DNA of 64,000 bases, taken from positions 277,620 to 341,619 of the forward strand of contig NZ_JACCFF010000007.1 of assembly GCF_013449725.1 (NCBI RefSeq). Reading direction: 5' to 3'. The translations under genes were made by a program, and so were the position numbers. The notes under the pieces were generated by a model. It did no database searches. It saw only the letters and a list, made by a program, of their open reading frames with translations, and was not told where the DNA came from. This document shows, in pieces, positions 35,195 to 44,570 of the stretch. How positions within the stretch are numbered: position 1 is the first letter of the stretch; every line of letters starts with the position of its first letter. This DNA is from Mycobacteroides sp. LB1. Its GTDB lineage: Bacteria; Actinomycetota; Actinomycetes; Mycobacteriales; Mycobacteriaceae.

Positions 35195-35761
35195 ATGACT
35201 CGATGGACGACCGCGATCGTTGTCGCCGTCGTCTTCGCGTTTGGTGTCCCCGTGTTGGGTACCTCTGGGACCGCGAGCGCCGAACCGATGGCGGTGGGCA
35301 AGGATTTCTCGAAACCGGCCGTCGTCATTCTGGGCTACGGACTCAAGCCCGACGGCTCGATGCGGGACAAGCTCTATCAGCGAGTGGCAACCGGCAGAAC
35401 GATCGCCAACATGTTCCCGAATTCGTTCATCATCGTGACCGGAGGCAATCCGCAGAATGGCGTGTCGGAGGCCGAGCAGATGCGCAACATGCTTGTCGGC
35501 CTTGGCTATCCGTCCGACCGGATCGTCGTGGAGCCCCGGGCCAACAGCACGGTGCAGAACGCGCAGTTCTCGGTGCCGCTGGCGAAGCAGGCGGGTGCAT
35601 CCGGAATCATCCTGGTGACGAACTCGACCCACCAGCAGCGCGCTGACCGGAACTTCACCGACGCGGGTGGCAACGTGCTGGCCACCGCGAGTTTCCCCGA
35701 CGGGGATGCGCCCACCAATATCGGTCAGTTCATGCGCGACATCATCAGCCCGTTCCGGTAA
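35195..35761 (+). CDS. secreted YdcF/DUF218-family protein
   Basis: ATG 35195 is preceded by TGGAGGA; the product has 188 residues. A Sec signal peptide (TTAIVVAVVFAFGVPVLG) ends at TASAEP. The mature part has the DUF218 pattern: VVILGYGL, FIIVTGGNPQNGVSEAEQM, VEPRANSTVQNAQF and LVTNSTHQQRA. The family has a Rossmann-like fold and acts near the cell envelope; one member (SanA/YdcF) is linked to envelope barrier function, but the activity is not known. A TTGACA (35124-35129) might be its -35. Confidence 0.82.
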   Translation: MTRWTTAIVVAVVFAFGVPVLGTSGTASAEPMAVGKDFSKPAVVILGYGLKPDGSMRDKLYQRVATGRTIANMFPNSFIIVTGGNPQNGVSEAEQMRNMLVGLGYPSDRIVVEPRANSTVQNAQFSVPLAKQAGASGIILVTNSTHQQRADRNFTDAGGNVLATASFPDGDAPTNIGQFMRDIISPFR

Positions 35762-35885
35762 CACGGAAGCGCTACTCTTCACAGAGCAACCGCCCGTCGG
35801 GAATGAACCCGCCGGGATCGTTGGTTTACCGATCGTGGCGCTCACCGGTGTGCGCATTCTTCGCATACCGCCCTGGAGCCCATTG

Positions 35886-37112
35886 ATGACTGCCCTTGTC
35901 GAAACACCCACGCAGCCCGTGCTGCCGGTGTCGCCGCGAGTCCGGCGAGCCGCCATCTTCGCGCTCGCCATCGGTGGATTCGGAATCGGGACAACCGAAT
36001 TCGTGGCGATGGGCCTACTCCCCAATATCGCGCATGGCTTCGGTGTCACCGAACCCGAGGCCGGGCACGTCATCAGCGCCTACGCGCTCGGCGTCGTGGT
36101 CGGCGCTCCGATCATCGCGGCGCTTACCGCCCGCGCCGCGCGTCGGACGCTGCTCATTGCCCTCATGATCGCGTTCACCATCGGCAATGCCGCCACCATG
36201 TTCGCGCCCGGTTATGCGGCGCTCATCGTCTCCAGGTTCGTTTCCGGCCTGCCGCACGGTGCCTACTTCGGTATCGCGGCCTTGGTGGCGGCACACCTGG
36301 CGGGTCCCGGCGGACGTGCCAAGGCAGTGGGGCAGACCATGCTCGGTCTGTCAGTGGCCAATGTGGTGGGGGTTCCCGCCGCGACCTGGCTGGGCAACAC
36401 GGTGGGCTGGCGTGCGGCCTTCGCCGTCGTCGCGGTCATCGGTGTGGTCACTATCGTGGCGTTGCTGCGGTTCCTGCCTGGGCTGACGGACATGACCATC
36501 ACGAACCCGCTCACCGAGCTCGGGGCACTGCGCCGCGCACAGGTGTGGTTCACCCTGCTGATCGGAATCGTGGGCTTCGGCGGCATGTTCGCCTTCTACA
36601 CCTACATCAGCACCACGCTCACGAGCGTCTCCGGGCTGCCGAAGGCCGTCGTCCCGCTCGCGCTGGCCCTCTATGGCATCGGCATGGTGACCGGAAACGT
36701 GCTGGGCGGCTGGATGGCCGACCGCAGTGTGGTCAGGGCGATCACCGTCGGTCTGGTGCTGGTTGCGGTGATGCTCGTGATTTTCGTGGCTGTATCCGGA
36801 AATCCTTGGGCGGCATTGGTGCTGGTGTTTGCGGTAGGAGTATCCGGGACGTCCCTGGTGCCCGCGTTGCAGACGCGCCTCATGGACGTCGGCGAGGATG
36901 CACAGACACTGGCCGCTGCGCTCAATCACTCGGCGCTCAACATCGCCAACGCGGGCGGTGCCTGGCTCGGTGGGCTGGTTATCACCGCGGGGTACGGCTA
37001 CCGGGCCCCCTCGCTCGTCGGGGCGGCGCTTGCCGTGGCAGGTCTCGGGGTGTTGGCGCTCTCGCTGCTGTACGCGCGGTGGAGGTCCGAGCCGCTGCCT
37101 GCGGCTGACTAG
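35886..37112 (+). CDS. MFS transporter, DHA1 drug/sugar efflux type
   Basis: ATG 35886 gives 408 residues, matching the first transmembrane helix (AIFALAIGGFGIGTTEFVAMG). It has twelve predicted helices with the MFS motif C region (GLPHGAYFGIAALVAAHLAGPGG, with Gly-Pro-Gly) and WLGNTVGWRAAFAVVAVIG. The TEFVAMGLLP start is characteristic of the AraJ/Cmx-like branch, which exports chloramphenicol or sugars. It is probably an inner-membrane antiporter; the substrate is unknown. The stop codon is shared with the convergent secreted protein through CTAG at 37109-37112. Confidence 0.87.
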   Translation: MTALVETPTQPVLPVSPRVRRAAIFALAIGGFGIGTTEFVAMGLLPNIAHGFGVTEPEAGHVISAYALGVVVGAPIIAALTARAARRTLLIALMIAFTIGNAATMFAPGYAALIVSRFVSGLPHGAYFGIAALVAAHLAGPGGRAKAVGQTMLGLSVANVVGVPAATWLGNTVGWRAAFAVVAVIGVVTIVALLRFLPGLTDMTITNPLTELGALRRAQVWFTLLIGIVGFGGMFAFYTYISTTLTSVSGLPKAVVPLALALYGIGMVTGNVLGGWMADRSVVRAITVGLVLVAVMLVIFVAVSGNPWAALVLVFAVGVSGTSLVPALQTRLMDVGEDAQTLAAALNHSALNIANAGGAWLGGLVITAGYGYRAPSLVGAALAVAGLGVLALSLLYARWRSEPLPAAD

Positions 37113-37339
37113 ATCTGCGGCAGGCCGTTGGACCCGATTGTCGGTGGCGGCATGAAACAGGGCGGGACACCGGGTGCATAGGGAGGAACGCACGGCTGCG
37201 GGAAACACTGCTGCCCGTTCCAACCCGAGGGCTGGTTGAACGGGCAGACCGGAATCGGGTCGGCATAGGCGGCCGGTGCGCACAGCATCAATACCGCACC
37301 GATCACACCGATTACCGCTGCCTTGGACACGAGTTCCAT
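37109..37339 (-). CDS. small secreted Cys/Pro-rich protein
   Basis: The start is ATG 37339, giving 76 residues. The signal peptide (SKAAVIGVIGAVLMLCAPAA) is followed by YADPIPVCPFNQ, so cleavage after YA is likely. The mature part of about 48 residues has four Cys (CPF, CFPQPC, CFMPPP) and many Pro and Gly. The frame is open much further upstream, but that part is a shadow of the gene at 37362 on the other strand. Its stop overlaps the MFS stop (CTAG). Similar small secreted proteins are frequent in mycobacteria; the function is unknown. Confidence 0.7.
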   Translation of the reverse strand: MELVSKAAVIGVIGAVLMLCAPAAYADPIPVCPFNQPSGWNGQQCFPQPCVPPYAPGVPPCFMPPPTIGSNGLPQI

Positions 37340-37361
37340 TGTATTGGAATAGCCTTTCGCT

Positions 37362-37934
37362 ATGGCTGGCGTAGGCGAAGCAAGACCGGTGGGCAAGGAG
37401 TCGCTCTGGGCCAGGTGGCGGGGGCGCCTGATAGCGGTTGTTGCGCTGCTGCTGGCCCTTCTGGCCGTGTACTTCGCGTTGTCGGCCTTCATCCCACGCT
37501 GGTGGGCACAGCGCATCGCCGGCATGTCGGGCCACGGCAGCTTCACCCAGGGGATTTGGAGTGGGTTGGTTCTCGGTCTGGTGTGCACGGGGGTGCCATT
37601 GCTGCTCCTGCTCTCCGCGGCGCTTCTATGGCAACGTCGTGGCGGCAAGTTCATGGCCGGGGTGCTCGCGTTGCTCTCGTTGATCCTCGCCTTGCCCAAC
37701 CTCATGACGCTGACCATCGTGCTCGGAACCAGCAATTCCGCACATGCCGGTGAGCGTGTGCTTGATGTCGAGGCACCGGGGTTTCGGGGGGCGACGGTGA
37801 TAGGCGCGATCATCGCGTTGGTGATCGTCCTGGTCGTTTCGTTCTTCACGGTGCGTAAGAGGTATCGCCGGGTGAAGACCGAGAAGCAGCAGGCCCGCGA
37901 GGCCGCCGCGGCGGAAAGGCCCGCGGCCGAGTAA
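37362..37934 (+). CDS. membrane permease-like protein, unknown function
   Basis: This 190-residue protein has about four transmembrane helices (residues about 22-44, 66-90, 97-120 and 145-165), a basic cytosolic C-terminus and an Ala/Glu-rich end. No catalytic motif is seen. It lies just before the tRNA-Arg gene and the argS region, where M. tuberculosis also has a conserved membrane protein. ATG 37362 is favoured by its position, only 22 bases from the divergent secreted-protein start. Confidence 0.75.
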   Translation: MAGVGEARPVGKESLWARWRGRLIAVVALLLALLAVYFALSAFIPRWWAQRIAGMSGHGSFTQGIWSGLVLGLVCTGVPLLLLLSAALLWQRRGGKFMAGVLALLSLILALPNLMTLTIVLGTSNSAHAGERVLDVEAPGFRGATVIGAIIALVIVLVVSFFTVRKRYRRVKTEKQQAREAAAAERPAAE

Positions 37935-37941
37935 ATGTGTG

Positions 37942-38014
37942 TGCCCTCGGCAGGAATCGAACCTGCGGCCTTCTGCTCCGGAGGCAGACGCTCTATCCCC
38001 TGAGCTACGAGGGC
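37942..38014 (-). tRNA. tRNA-Arg (anticodon CCG)
   Basis: The complement folds as a complete cloverleaf of 73 nucleotides: acceptor stem GCCCTCG/CGAGGGC, D arm GCTCAGGGGATAGAGC, anticodon stem CTGC/GCAG around the loop CTCCGGA with CCG at positions 34-36, and a T arm containing GGTTCGAATCC. The 3' CCA is not encoded. It reads CGG codons. The gene sits between a membrane protein gene and argS, its cognate synthetase gene. Confidence 0.95.
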
Positions 38015-38112
38015 ATCAAGGCCCTGACAGCCTAGCGCATCCTGATCGCGGCCCCGGACACCGTTTCGGTCGCGGATAAAGGATTCGGGGCCTGGATACC
38101 CCAGCCCATAAG

Positions 38113-39774
38113 ATGATCGCCGTGACTCCCGACGACCTCGCCGACCTGCTACGTTCCACCGCCACCACGGTGCTGGACGAGCGTGGCCTGGACACGTCGG
38201 CGCTACCGGCCGTCGTTACTGTCGAACGGCCCCGTAACCCCGAGCACGGCGACTACGCCACCAACGTGGCCTTGCAGGTCGCCAAGAAGGTGGGTGTCGC
38301 CCCGCGCGACCTGGCCGGCTGGCTCGTCGATGCCCTGACCTCCAATGAGGCGATCGCTGCCGCCGAGATCGCGGGACCCGGGTTTGTGAACCTGCGGATC
38401 GCCGCCGAGGCGCAAGGCACCGTCGTCACGAACGTCCTGAATGCGGGGGAGGCATACGGCAACTCCGACTCGCAGGCTACGCACACCGTCAACCTGGAGT
38501 TCGTTTCGGCCAACCCGACGGGGCCGATCCACATCGGCGGTACCCGCTGGGCGGCGGTCGGTGATGCACTGGGTCGCCTACTGACCCGCCAGGGCGCCAA
38601 GGTCACCCGCGAGTACTACTTCAATGACCATGGTGCGCAGATCGACCGATTCGTCCGATCGCTGATCGCGGCTGCCGAGGGCAAAGAAGCCCCGGAGGAC
38701 GGCTACGCGGGTGATTACATCGCCGATATCGCCAAGCAGGTCCTCACTAAGCGTCCCGACGCGCTGTCGCTGCCCGAAGACGAGAAGGCCGAGGCGTTCC
38801 GTGCAGTAGGTGTGGACCTGATGTTCACCCACATCAAGGAGTCGCTGCACGAATTCGGCACGGAATTCGACGTTTTCACCCACGAGGACTCGATGCATAC
38901 CTCGGGCCGCGTGCAGGAGGCCATCGCGCAGCTGCGTAAGACCGGCAACATCTACGAAAAGGACGGCGCGTCCTGGCTGCGTGCGAGCAACTTCGGCGAT
39001 GACAAGGACCGCGTCGTCATCAAGAGCGACGGTAACCCCGCCTACATCGCCGGTGACATCGCCTATTACCTCGACAAGCGTGAGCGCGGCTTCGACCTGT
39101 GCATCTACATGCTCGGCGCCGACCACCATGGCTACATCGCACGGCTGAAAGCCGTTGCGGCGGCACTGGGTTACGACGCCGACAGTGTCGAGGTGCTCAT
39201 CGGCCAAATGGTCAACCTGGTGCGCGACGGCCAGCCCGTCCGAATGTCCAAGCGCGCAGGCACCGTCATCACCCTCGACGACCTGGTGGATGCCATCGGG
39301 GTCGACGCCGCTCGCTACGCCTTGATTCGGTCCTCGGTGGACACCTCGATCGATATCGACCTGGAACTCTGGGCCTCCGCGTCGAGCGAGAATCCGGTCT
39401 ACTACGTGCAATACGCACACGCACGGCTCTGCGCGCTGGCGCGCAACGCCGCCGATCTGGGCCTGCAGCACTCGACCGATCATCTTGAACTGCTCACCCA
39501 CGAGAAGGAAGGTGCGCTGATCCGGGGACTCGGCGAGTTCGGTCGGATTCTGGAGAGCGCCGCGGTACTGCGCGAGCCGCACCGGGTCGCAAGGTATCTG
39601 GAAGACATCGCCGGTGATTACCACCGGTTCTACGATTCGTGTCGAGTGCTCCCGCAGGGTGATGAAACGCCGGGAGACCTGCACGCGGCACGGCTTGCGC
39701 TGTGCCTTGCCACCCGTCAAGTCATCGCCAACGGCCTGGACATTCTCGGCGTGAGCGCACCGGAGCGGATGTGA
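38113..39774 (+). CDS. argS: arginyl-tRNA synthetase
   Basis: The enzyme has 553 residues and charges tRNA-Arg with arginine. The class I signatures are the HIGH-type HIGGTRW after FVSANPTGPI (about residues 130-145) and the KMSKS-type RMSKRAGT (about residue 376). The N-terminal domain contacts the tRNA and the C-terminal helical domain ends QVIANGLDILGVSAPERM. ATG 38113 starts the frame; GTG 38122 is an alternative. It heads the aspartate-family gene cluster, and the stop overlaps a possible GTG start of lysA. Placement next to tRNA-Arg(CCG) is notable but probably incidental. Confidence 0.97.
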   Translation: MIAVTPDDLADLLRSTATTVLDERGLDTSALPAVVTVERPRNPEHGDYATNVALQVAKKVGVAPRDLAGWLVDALTSNEAIAAAEIAGPGFVNLRIAAEAQGTVVTNVLNAGEAYGNSDSQATHTVNLEFVSANPTGPIHIGGTRWAAVGDALGRLLTRQGAKVTREYYFNDHGAQIDRFVRSLIAAAEGKEAPEDGYAGDYIADIAKQVLTKRPDALSLPEDEKAEAFRAVGVDLMFTHIKESLHEFGTEFDVFTHEDSMHTSGRVQEAIAQLRKTGNIYEKDGASWLRASNFGDDKDRVVIKSDGNPAYIAGDIAYYLDKRERGFDLCIYMLGADHHGYIARLKAVAAALGYDADSVEVLIGQMVNLVRDGQPVRMSKRAGTVITLDDLVDAIGVDAARYALIRSSVDTSIDIDLELWASASSENPVYYVQYAHARLCALARNAADLGLQHSTDHLELLTHEKEGALIRGLGEFGRILESAAVLREPHRVARYLEDIAGDYHRFYDSCRVLPQGDETPGDLHAARLALCLATRQVIANGLDILGVSAPERM

Positions 39775-39824
39775 GCGCACACCCGGCAGGCCCCCGCCAC
39801 GCAGAAGGGGAACAGCACACCGTC

Positions 39825-41180
39825 ATGACCGCATCTCCAGAAAACCCGACTCTTTTGGCGCCGAATGTATGGCCCCGTAATGCCACCCGCGGCGCGAATG
39901 GTGAGGTGTCACTCGCAGGCCTGACCGTCTCCGAACTCGCCGAGGAGTACGGAACTCCGCTGTTCGTCATCGACGAGGACGACTTCCGCTCGCGTTGCCG
40001 GGATATGGCCGCGGCGTTCGGCGGTGCCGCGCGCGTGCACTATGCCTCGAAGGCATTCCTGTGCACGGAGATCGCGCGCTGGATCGCCGGCGAGGGTCTG
40101 GGTCTTGATGTCTGCTCTGCGGGAGAGTTGGCCGTCGCGCTACGGGCCGATTTCCCTCCGGAGCGAATCGCGCTGCACGGCAACAATAAATCCGAGGCGG
40201 AGCTCGCGCAGGCGGTACAGGCAGGTGTCGGACACGTCGTCGTCGATTCGATGATCGAGATCGACCGGTTGGATCTGATCGCGGGCAACGCCGGTGTGGT
40301 GCAAGACGTTCTGGTGCGCGTCACCGTCGGTGTCGAGGCGCACACCCATGAGTTCATCTCCACCGCTCACGAGGACCAGAAGTTCGGGTTGTCCCTCGCG
40401 GGTGGCCAGGCGCTCGAGGCAGTGCGTCGCGTCTTCGCCACCGACAACCTGCGACTCGTCGGGCTGCACAGCCACATCGGCTCGCAGATCTTCGATGTCG
40501 ACGGGTTCGAGGTTGCCGCGCACCGGGTCATCGGACTGCTGCGTGATGTGGTCGCCGAGTTCGGTACCGAGAAGACCGCGCAGCTCAACATCATCGATCT
40601 CGGTGGCGGCCTCGGCATCAGCTATGTGCCCTCCGACGATCCGCCCCCCATCGAGGATCTGGCCGCCAAGCTCGACGTCATTGTGCGCACCGAGTCGGCA
40701 CTGGTCGGTCTGCCCGAGCCGCGTTTGGTGATCGAGCCGGGCCGTGCCATTGCCGGCCCCGGCACCGTCACGCTGTACCGGGTGGGGACCACCAAGGATG
40801 TGATTCTCTCGAACGGCCAGCGCCGATACGTGAGTGTCGACGGCGGGATGAGCGACAACATCCGCACCTCGCTGTATCAGGCCGAGTACCACCCCCAGCT
40901 GGTGTCCCGCGATAGCGATGTCGCTCCGGTGTTATCCCGGGTGGTCGGAAAGCACTGCGAAAGCGGCGATATCGTGGTCCGGGACGCGTGGCTTCCCGAG
41001 GACGTGGCCCCCGGCGACCTGCTGGCGGTTGCCGCGACCGGTGCGTACTGCTATTCGATGTCCAGCCGGTACAACCTGCTGACCCGTCCGGCGGTCATCG
41101 CCGTCAAGGACGGTAAGGCGCGACTGATCCTGCGGCGCGAAACCGTCGAGGATTTGGTGAGTTTGGAGGTAAGTGAATGA
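39825..41180 (+). CDS. lysA: diaminopimelate decarboxylase
   Basis: This PLP enzyme converts meso-diaminopimelate to lysine, the last step of lysine synthesis. From ATG 39825 it has 451 residues; GTG 39771 would give 469 and overlap the argS stop. The PLP Lys is in VHYASKAFLCTE. Other motifs are HGNNKSEAEL, LHSHIGSQIFD, and LGGGLGI before the C-terminal beta domain with YVSVDGGMSDN and CESGD. It feeds protein synthesis and spares diaminopimelate for peptidoglycan. Its stop overlaps thrA by 4 bases. Confidence 0.96.
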   Translation: MTASPENPTLLAPNVWPRNATRGANGEVSLAGLTVSELAEEYGTPLFVIDEDDFRSRCRDMAAAFGGAARVHYASKAFLCTEIARWIAGEGLGLDVCSAGELAVALRADFPPERIALHGNNKSEAELAQAVQAGVGHVVVDSMIEIDRLDLIAGNAGVVQDVLVRVTVGVEAHTHEFISTAHEDQKFGLSLAGGQALEAVRRVFATDNLRLVGLHSHIGSQIFDVDGFEVAAHRVIGLLRDVVAEFGTEKTAQLNIIDLGGGLGISYVPSDDPPPIEDLAAKLDVIVRTESALVGLPEPRLVIEPGRAIAGPGTVTLYRVGTTKDVILSNGQRRYVSVDGGMSDNIRTSLYQAEYHPQLVSRDSDVAPVLSRVVGKHCESGDIVVRDAWLPEDVAPGDLLAVAATGAYCYSMSSRYNLLTRPAVIAVKDGKARLILRRETVEDLVSLEVSE

Positions 41181-42490
41181 GCGAACTCGGTAGGCCAATA
41201 GGTGTAGCGATCCTGGGCCTGGGCAATGTCGGTAGCGAGGTAGCCCGCATCATCGAAAGCAGCGCAAGCGATCTCGCTGCCCGCATCGGTGCCCCGTTGG
41301 AGATTCGGGGTATCGGAGTGCGCCGCGTTGCCGCAGACCGTGGCGTGCCCGTCGACCTCCTCACCGACGATATCGACGCGCTGGTGGCACGCGATGACGT
41401 CGATATCGTGGTCGAGCTCATGGGTCCGGTGGAGCCCGCGCGGCGGGGCATCCTGGGTGCGCTCAACGCCGGCAAGTCGGTGGTCACTGCCAACAAGGCG
41501 CTGCTGGCGCAATCCGCCGGAGAGCTCGCGGAAGCTGCCGAGAAGGCAAGGGTTGATCTCTATTTCGAGGCGGCCGTGGCCGGTGCCATTCCGGTTATCC
41601 GCCCGCTGACTCAGTCGCTGGCCGGTGACTCGGTGATCCGGGTATCCGGAATCGTCAACGGCACCACCAACTACATCCTGTCCGCCATGGATAACACGGG
41701 TGCCGGCTACGCCAACGCCCTCGCCGAGGCCGGGGAGCTCGGATACGCCGAGGCCGACCCGACCGCCGATGTCGAGGGCTACGACGCCGCCGCCAAGGCA
41801 GCGATTCTTGCATCCATCGCCTTCCACACTCGGGTCAGTGCCGACGATGTGTACCGCGAGGGCATCACCAAGATCACCGCTGACGACTTCGACTCCGCGC
41901 GGGCGCTGCAGTGCACCATCAAGCTGCTGTCCATCTGCGAACGAATCACCGACGAGGAAGGACGCCAACGGGTTTCAGCCCGCGTGTACCCCTCGCTGGT
42001 GCCGCTCACTCATCCGCTGGCAAGCGTTAACGGCGCGTTCAACGCCGTCTTCGTCGAGGCAGAGGCCGCCGGCCAGCTCATGTTCTATGGCCAGGGTGCA
42101 GGCGGGGCACCCACCGCCTCCGCGGTGCTGGGTGATTTGGTGATGGCCGCACGCAACCGGGTGCAGGGCGGACGCGGTCCCCGCTCGTCCCGCTACGCGC
42201 AGCTGCCCATCGCGCCGATCGGTCTCATCCCGACGCGGTACTACGTGCGTATGCGGGTCGCCGACAGGCCCGGCGTGCTGGCCACCGTGGCCGCTGAGTT
42301 CTCAAAGCGCGAGGTCAGCATCGCGACCGTCCGGCAGGAGGGCGAGGTCGACGAGACGGGCGCCCGGCTGGTGGTGCTCACGCATAAGGCGACCGACGCT
42401 GCGCTATCGGAAACCGTTGCCGCACTTGCCGATCTCGATGTGGTGCTGGGTGTCGCGAGCGTCATCCGGCTGGAAGGAACACAAGAGTGA
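41177..42490 (+). CDS. thrA: homoserine dehydrogenase
   Basis: The protein has 437 residues, with a 4-base overlap to lysA and to thrC. It reduces aspartate semialdehyde to homoserine with NAD(P)H, the branch point to threonine and methionine. NAD motif AILGLGNVGSE is at residues 8-18; the active-site region includes NGTTNYIL and ELGYAEADPTADVEGYDAAAK. The last about 80 residues (YVRMRVADRPGVLATVAAEF) form an ACT domain, the usual site of threonine feedback. Confidence 0.96.
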   Translation: MSELGRPIGVAILGLGNVGSEVARIIESSASDLAARIGAPLEIRGIGVRRVAADRGVPVDLLTDDIDALVARDDVDIVVELMGPVEPARRGILGALNAGKSVVTANKALLAQSAGELAEAAEKARVDLYFEAAVAGAIPVIRPLTQSLAGDSVIRVSGIVNGTTNYILSAMDNTGAGYANALAEAGELGYAEADPTADVEGYDAAAKAAILASIAFHTRVSADDVYREGITKITADDFDSARALQCTIKLLSICERITDEEGRQRVSARVYPSLVPLTHPLASVNGAFNAVFVEAEAAGQLMFYGQGAGGAPTASAVLGDLVMAARNRVQGGRGPRSSRYAQLPIAPIGLIPTRYYVRMRVADRPGVLATVAAEFSKREVSIATVRQEGEVDETGARLVVLTHKATDAALSETVAALADLDVVLGVASVIRLEGTQE

Positions 42491-43554
42491 CCGTTCACAC
42501 GCCTTGGCCCGGCCTCATCGCCGCTTACCGAGACCGACTCCCGATCGGTGAGAACTGGGAGCCGGTCACCCTGCGCGAGGGCGGCACCCCGTTGCTGCCC
42601 GCGGCGCGGCTCTCCGAGCTCACCGGTTGCACGGTGCATTTGAAGGTTGAAGGCCTCAACCCCACCGGATCGTTCAAGGACCGCGGTATGACGATGGCCG
42701 TGACCGATGCGTTGGCCCGCGGCCAGCGCGCGGTGCTGTGCGCCTCGACCGGAAACACTTCGGCTTCCGCCGCTGCCTATGCCGCGAAGGCCGGTATCAC
42801 CTGCGCGGTGTTGATCCCGCAGGGCAAGATCGCGATGGGCAAGCTCGCCCAGGCCGTTATCCACGGCGCTCGGATCATTCAGGTGGATGGCAACTTTGAC
42901 GACTGCCTGGAGCTGGCGCGCAAGACCACATCGGACTACCCGACCATTGCGCTCGTCAACTCCGTCAACCCGGTGCGCATCGAAGGTCAGAAGACCGCCG
43001 CTTTCGAGATCATGGATGCACTCGGCACTGCGCCCGATATCCATGCGCTGCCCGTGGGCAACGCGGGGAACATCACGGCCTATTGGCGTGGCTACAACGA
43101 GTATTACCGTGACGGCCTGTCGGACCGGCTGCCCAAGATGCTGGGTGTTCAAGCCGCTGGTGCAGCGCCGCTGGTGAACGGGGCGCCGGTGGCGAATCCG
43201 GAGACCATCGCCACCGCCATCCGGATCGGGTCCCCGGCGTCGTGGTCGGGTGCGGTTGCCGCACAACAGGAGTCGGGTGGCAAGTTCCTCGCCGTCACCG
43301 ATGAGGAGATTCTCAACGCCTACCGCCTGGTCGCCTCCAGCGAGGGTGTGTTCGTGGAGCCTGCGTCGGCGGCCAGCATTGCGGGCCTGCTGAAATCGGT
43401 TGCCGACGGGTGGGTTCCGAAGGGCTCCACCGTGGTCTGCACCGTGACCGGTAACGGCTTGAAGGATCCGGATAACGCACTGAGCGGAATGCCCGAGGTG
43501 ACCCCCATTCCGGTGGAGGCGAGCGCGGTCGCCGAGGCACTGGAACTCGCGTGA
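42487..43554 (+). CDS. thrC: threonine synthase
   Basis: The enzyme has 355 residues; it is PLP-dependent and makes threonine from phosphohomoserine. The PLP Lys is in GLNPTGSFKDRGMTMAV (near residue 65), and the phosphate loop is GNAGNITAYW. ASTGNTSASAAAYAAKAG is the cofactor-binding Asn region. The start overlaps thrA (GTGA) and the stop overlaps thrB, so the pathway genes are coupled in reaction order except for thrB last. Confidence 0.96.
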   Translation: MTVHTPWPGLIAAYRDRLPIGENWEPVTLREGGTPLLPAARLSELTGCTVHLKVEGLNPTGSFKDRGMTMAVTDALARGQRAVLCASTGNTSASAAAYAAKAGITCAVLIPQGKIAMGKLAQAVIHGARIIQVDGNFDDCLELARKTTSDYPTIALVNSVNPVRIEGQKTAAFEIMDALGTAPDIHALPVGNAGNITAYWRGYNEYYRDGLSDRLPKMLGVQAAGAAPLVNGAPVANPETIATAIRIGSPASWSGAVAAQQESGGKFLAVTDEEILNAYRLVASSEGVFVEPASAASIAGLLKSVADGWVPKGSTVVCTVTGNGLKDPDNALSGMPEVTPIPVEASAVAEALELA

Positions 43555-44570
43555 GTGGGATGAGCCTCTCGGGCGAGGGCCATCACGTTCAGCTTCTCCC
43601 CGTCGGCCTGTCCACCTCCGTGGTGGTGCCCGCGTCGAGCGCGAACCTGGGCCCTGGCTTCGACAGCCTCGGCATCGCTCTGTCCCTGTATGACGAGATC
43701 GAGGTCAACACAATCGCATCCGGTCTCAAGGTGGCCGTTGAAGGTGAGGGTGCGGGTGAGGTTCCGCTTGATGGCAGTCACCTCGTCGTGCGGGCCATCG
43801 AACGCGGGCTTGCCACCGGCGGGGTCGCCGCCCCGGGTCTGATCGTTCAGTGCCACAACAAAATTCCGCATTCGCGTGGGCTGGGTTCTTCGGCCGCCGC
43901 GGCGGTGGCGGGTCTTGGGGTCGCGAACGGATTACTCGCCAAGGCGGGGCGTCCGGTGCTCTCCGACGACATGCTGGTGCAGCTGGCCTCGGAGTTCGAG
44001 GGGCATCCCGATAACGCGGCGGCCAGTGTGCTCGGGGGAGCGGTGGTGGCCTGGATGAGCCGCTCGCGCGAAGATAATCAAGTCTGGATGAGCCGCTCGC
44101 GCGAAGATGGACAACCGTTATCGGAGACCGCGGGCGTGACCACCGCCTATGCGGCGGTTCGTCTCGATGTGCACTCGGATATCAGGATTGTTGCCGCCAT
44201 CCCGGAGGAACAGTCTTCTACTGCGCACACTCGGGTGTTGCTACCGGAATCTATCACCCATGTAGACGCAAGATTCAATATTAGCCGAGCGGCATTGCTC
44301 ACTCTCGCGCTGACGTCGCGGCCGGATCTGCTGATGATCGCCACCGAGGATCGTCTCCATCAGCCGCAGCGCGCACCCGCTATGCCGGCGTCCGCGGAGG
44401 TTCTCGGGTACCTGCGCAGCCAAGGGATTGCGGCGGTCCTTTCCGGTGCTGGACCTGCGGTGTTGGCGCTGACCACCGGCGAGCTTCCCGACTCGGCAGT
44501 GAAATACGCTGAAGATCAAGGATTCTCAGTCGTGGCGATGTCCGTGTCGGAGGGTGTGTCGGTTCGATAA
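43551..44570 (+). CDS. thrB: homoserine kinase with an in-frame repeat insertion
   Basis: The protein has 339 residues. This GHMP-family kinase phosphorylates homoserine. Motifs: VVVPASSANLGPGFDSLG near the N-terminus and HSRGLGSSAAAAVAGL (phosphate loop). Later are GHPDNAAASVLGG and GAGPAVLAL near the end. Between VVAWMSRS and TTAYAAVRLD there is an 11-residue tandem duplication (WMSRSRED twice) encoded by two 25-base identical copies of a dispersed repeat; M. tuberculosis ThrB, as I recall, has no such segment. The insert sits after the conserved GGAVVAW strand, in what should be a surface loop, so activity may be kept. Last gene of the thr cluster. Confidence 0.93.
   Translation: MSGMSLSGEGHHVQLLPVGLSTSVVVPASSANLGPGFDSLGIALSLYDEIEVNTIASGLKVAVEGEGAGEVPLDGSHLVVRAIERGLATGGVAAPGLIVQCHNKIPHSRGLGSSAAAAVAGLGVANGLLAKAGRPVLSDDMLVQLASEFEGHPDNAAASVLGGAVVAWMSRSREDNQVWMSRSREDGQPLSETAGVTTAYAAVRLDVHSDIRIVAAIPEEQSSTAHTRVLLPESITHVDARFNISRAALLTLALTSRPDLLMIATEDRLHQPQRAPAMPASAEVLGYLRSQGIAAVLSGAGPAVLALTTGELPDSAVKYAEDQGFSVVAMSVSEGVSVR
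44051..44108 (+). repeat. dispersed repeat, two direct copies inside thrB
   Basis: Two identical 25-base copies (44051-44075 and 44084-44108) contain the core ATGAGCCGCTCGCGCGAA and start 33 bases apart. They are in frame and add WMSRSRED twice to ThrB. The same core, with the same 33-base period, occurs at 50166-50217, and an inverted copy at 61337-61359. Confidence 0.85.

Noticed and set aside
36351..37535. Minus-strand frame opposite the MFS gene (394 codons)
   Set aside because: Shadow of the transporter; His/Arg/Gln-rich without motifs.
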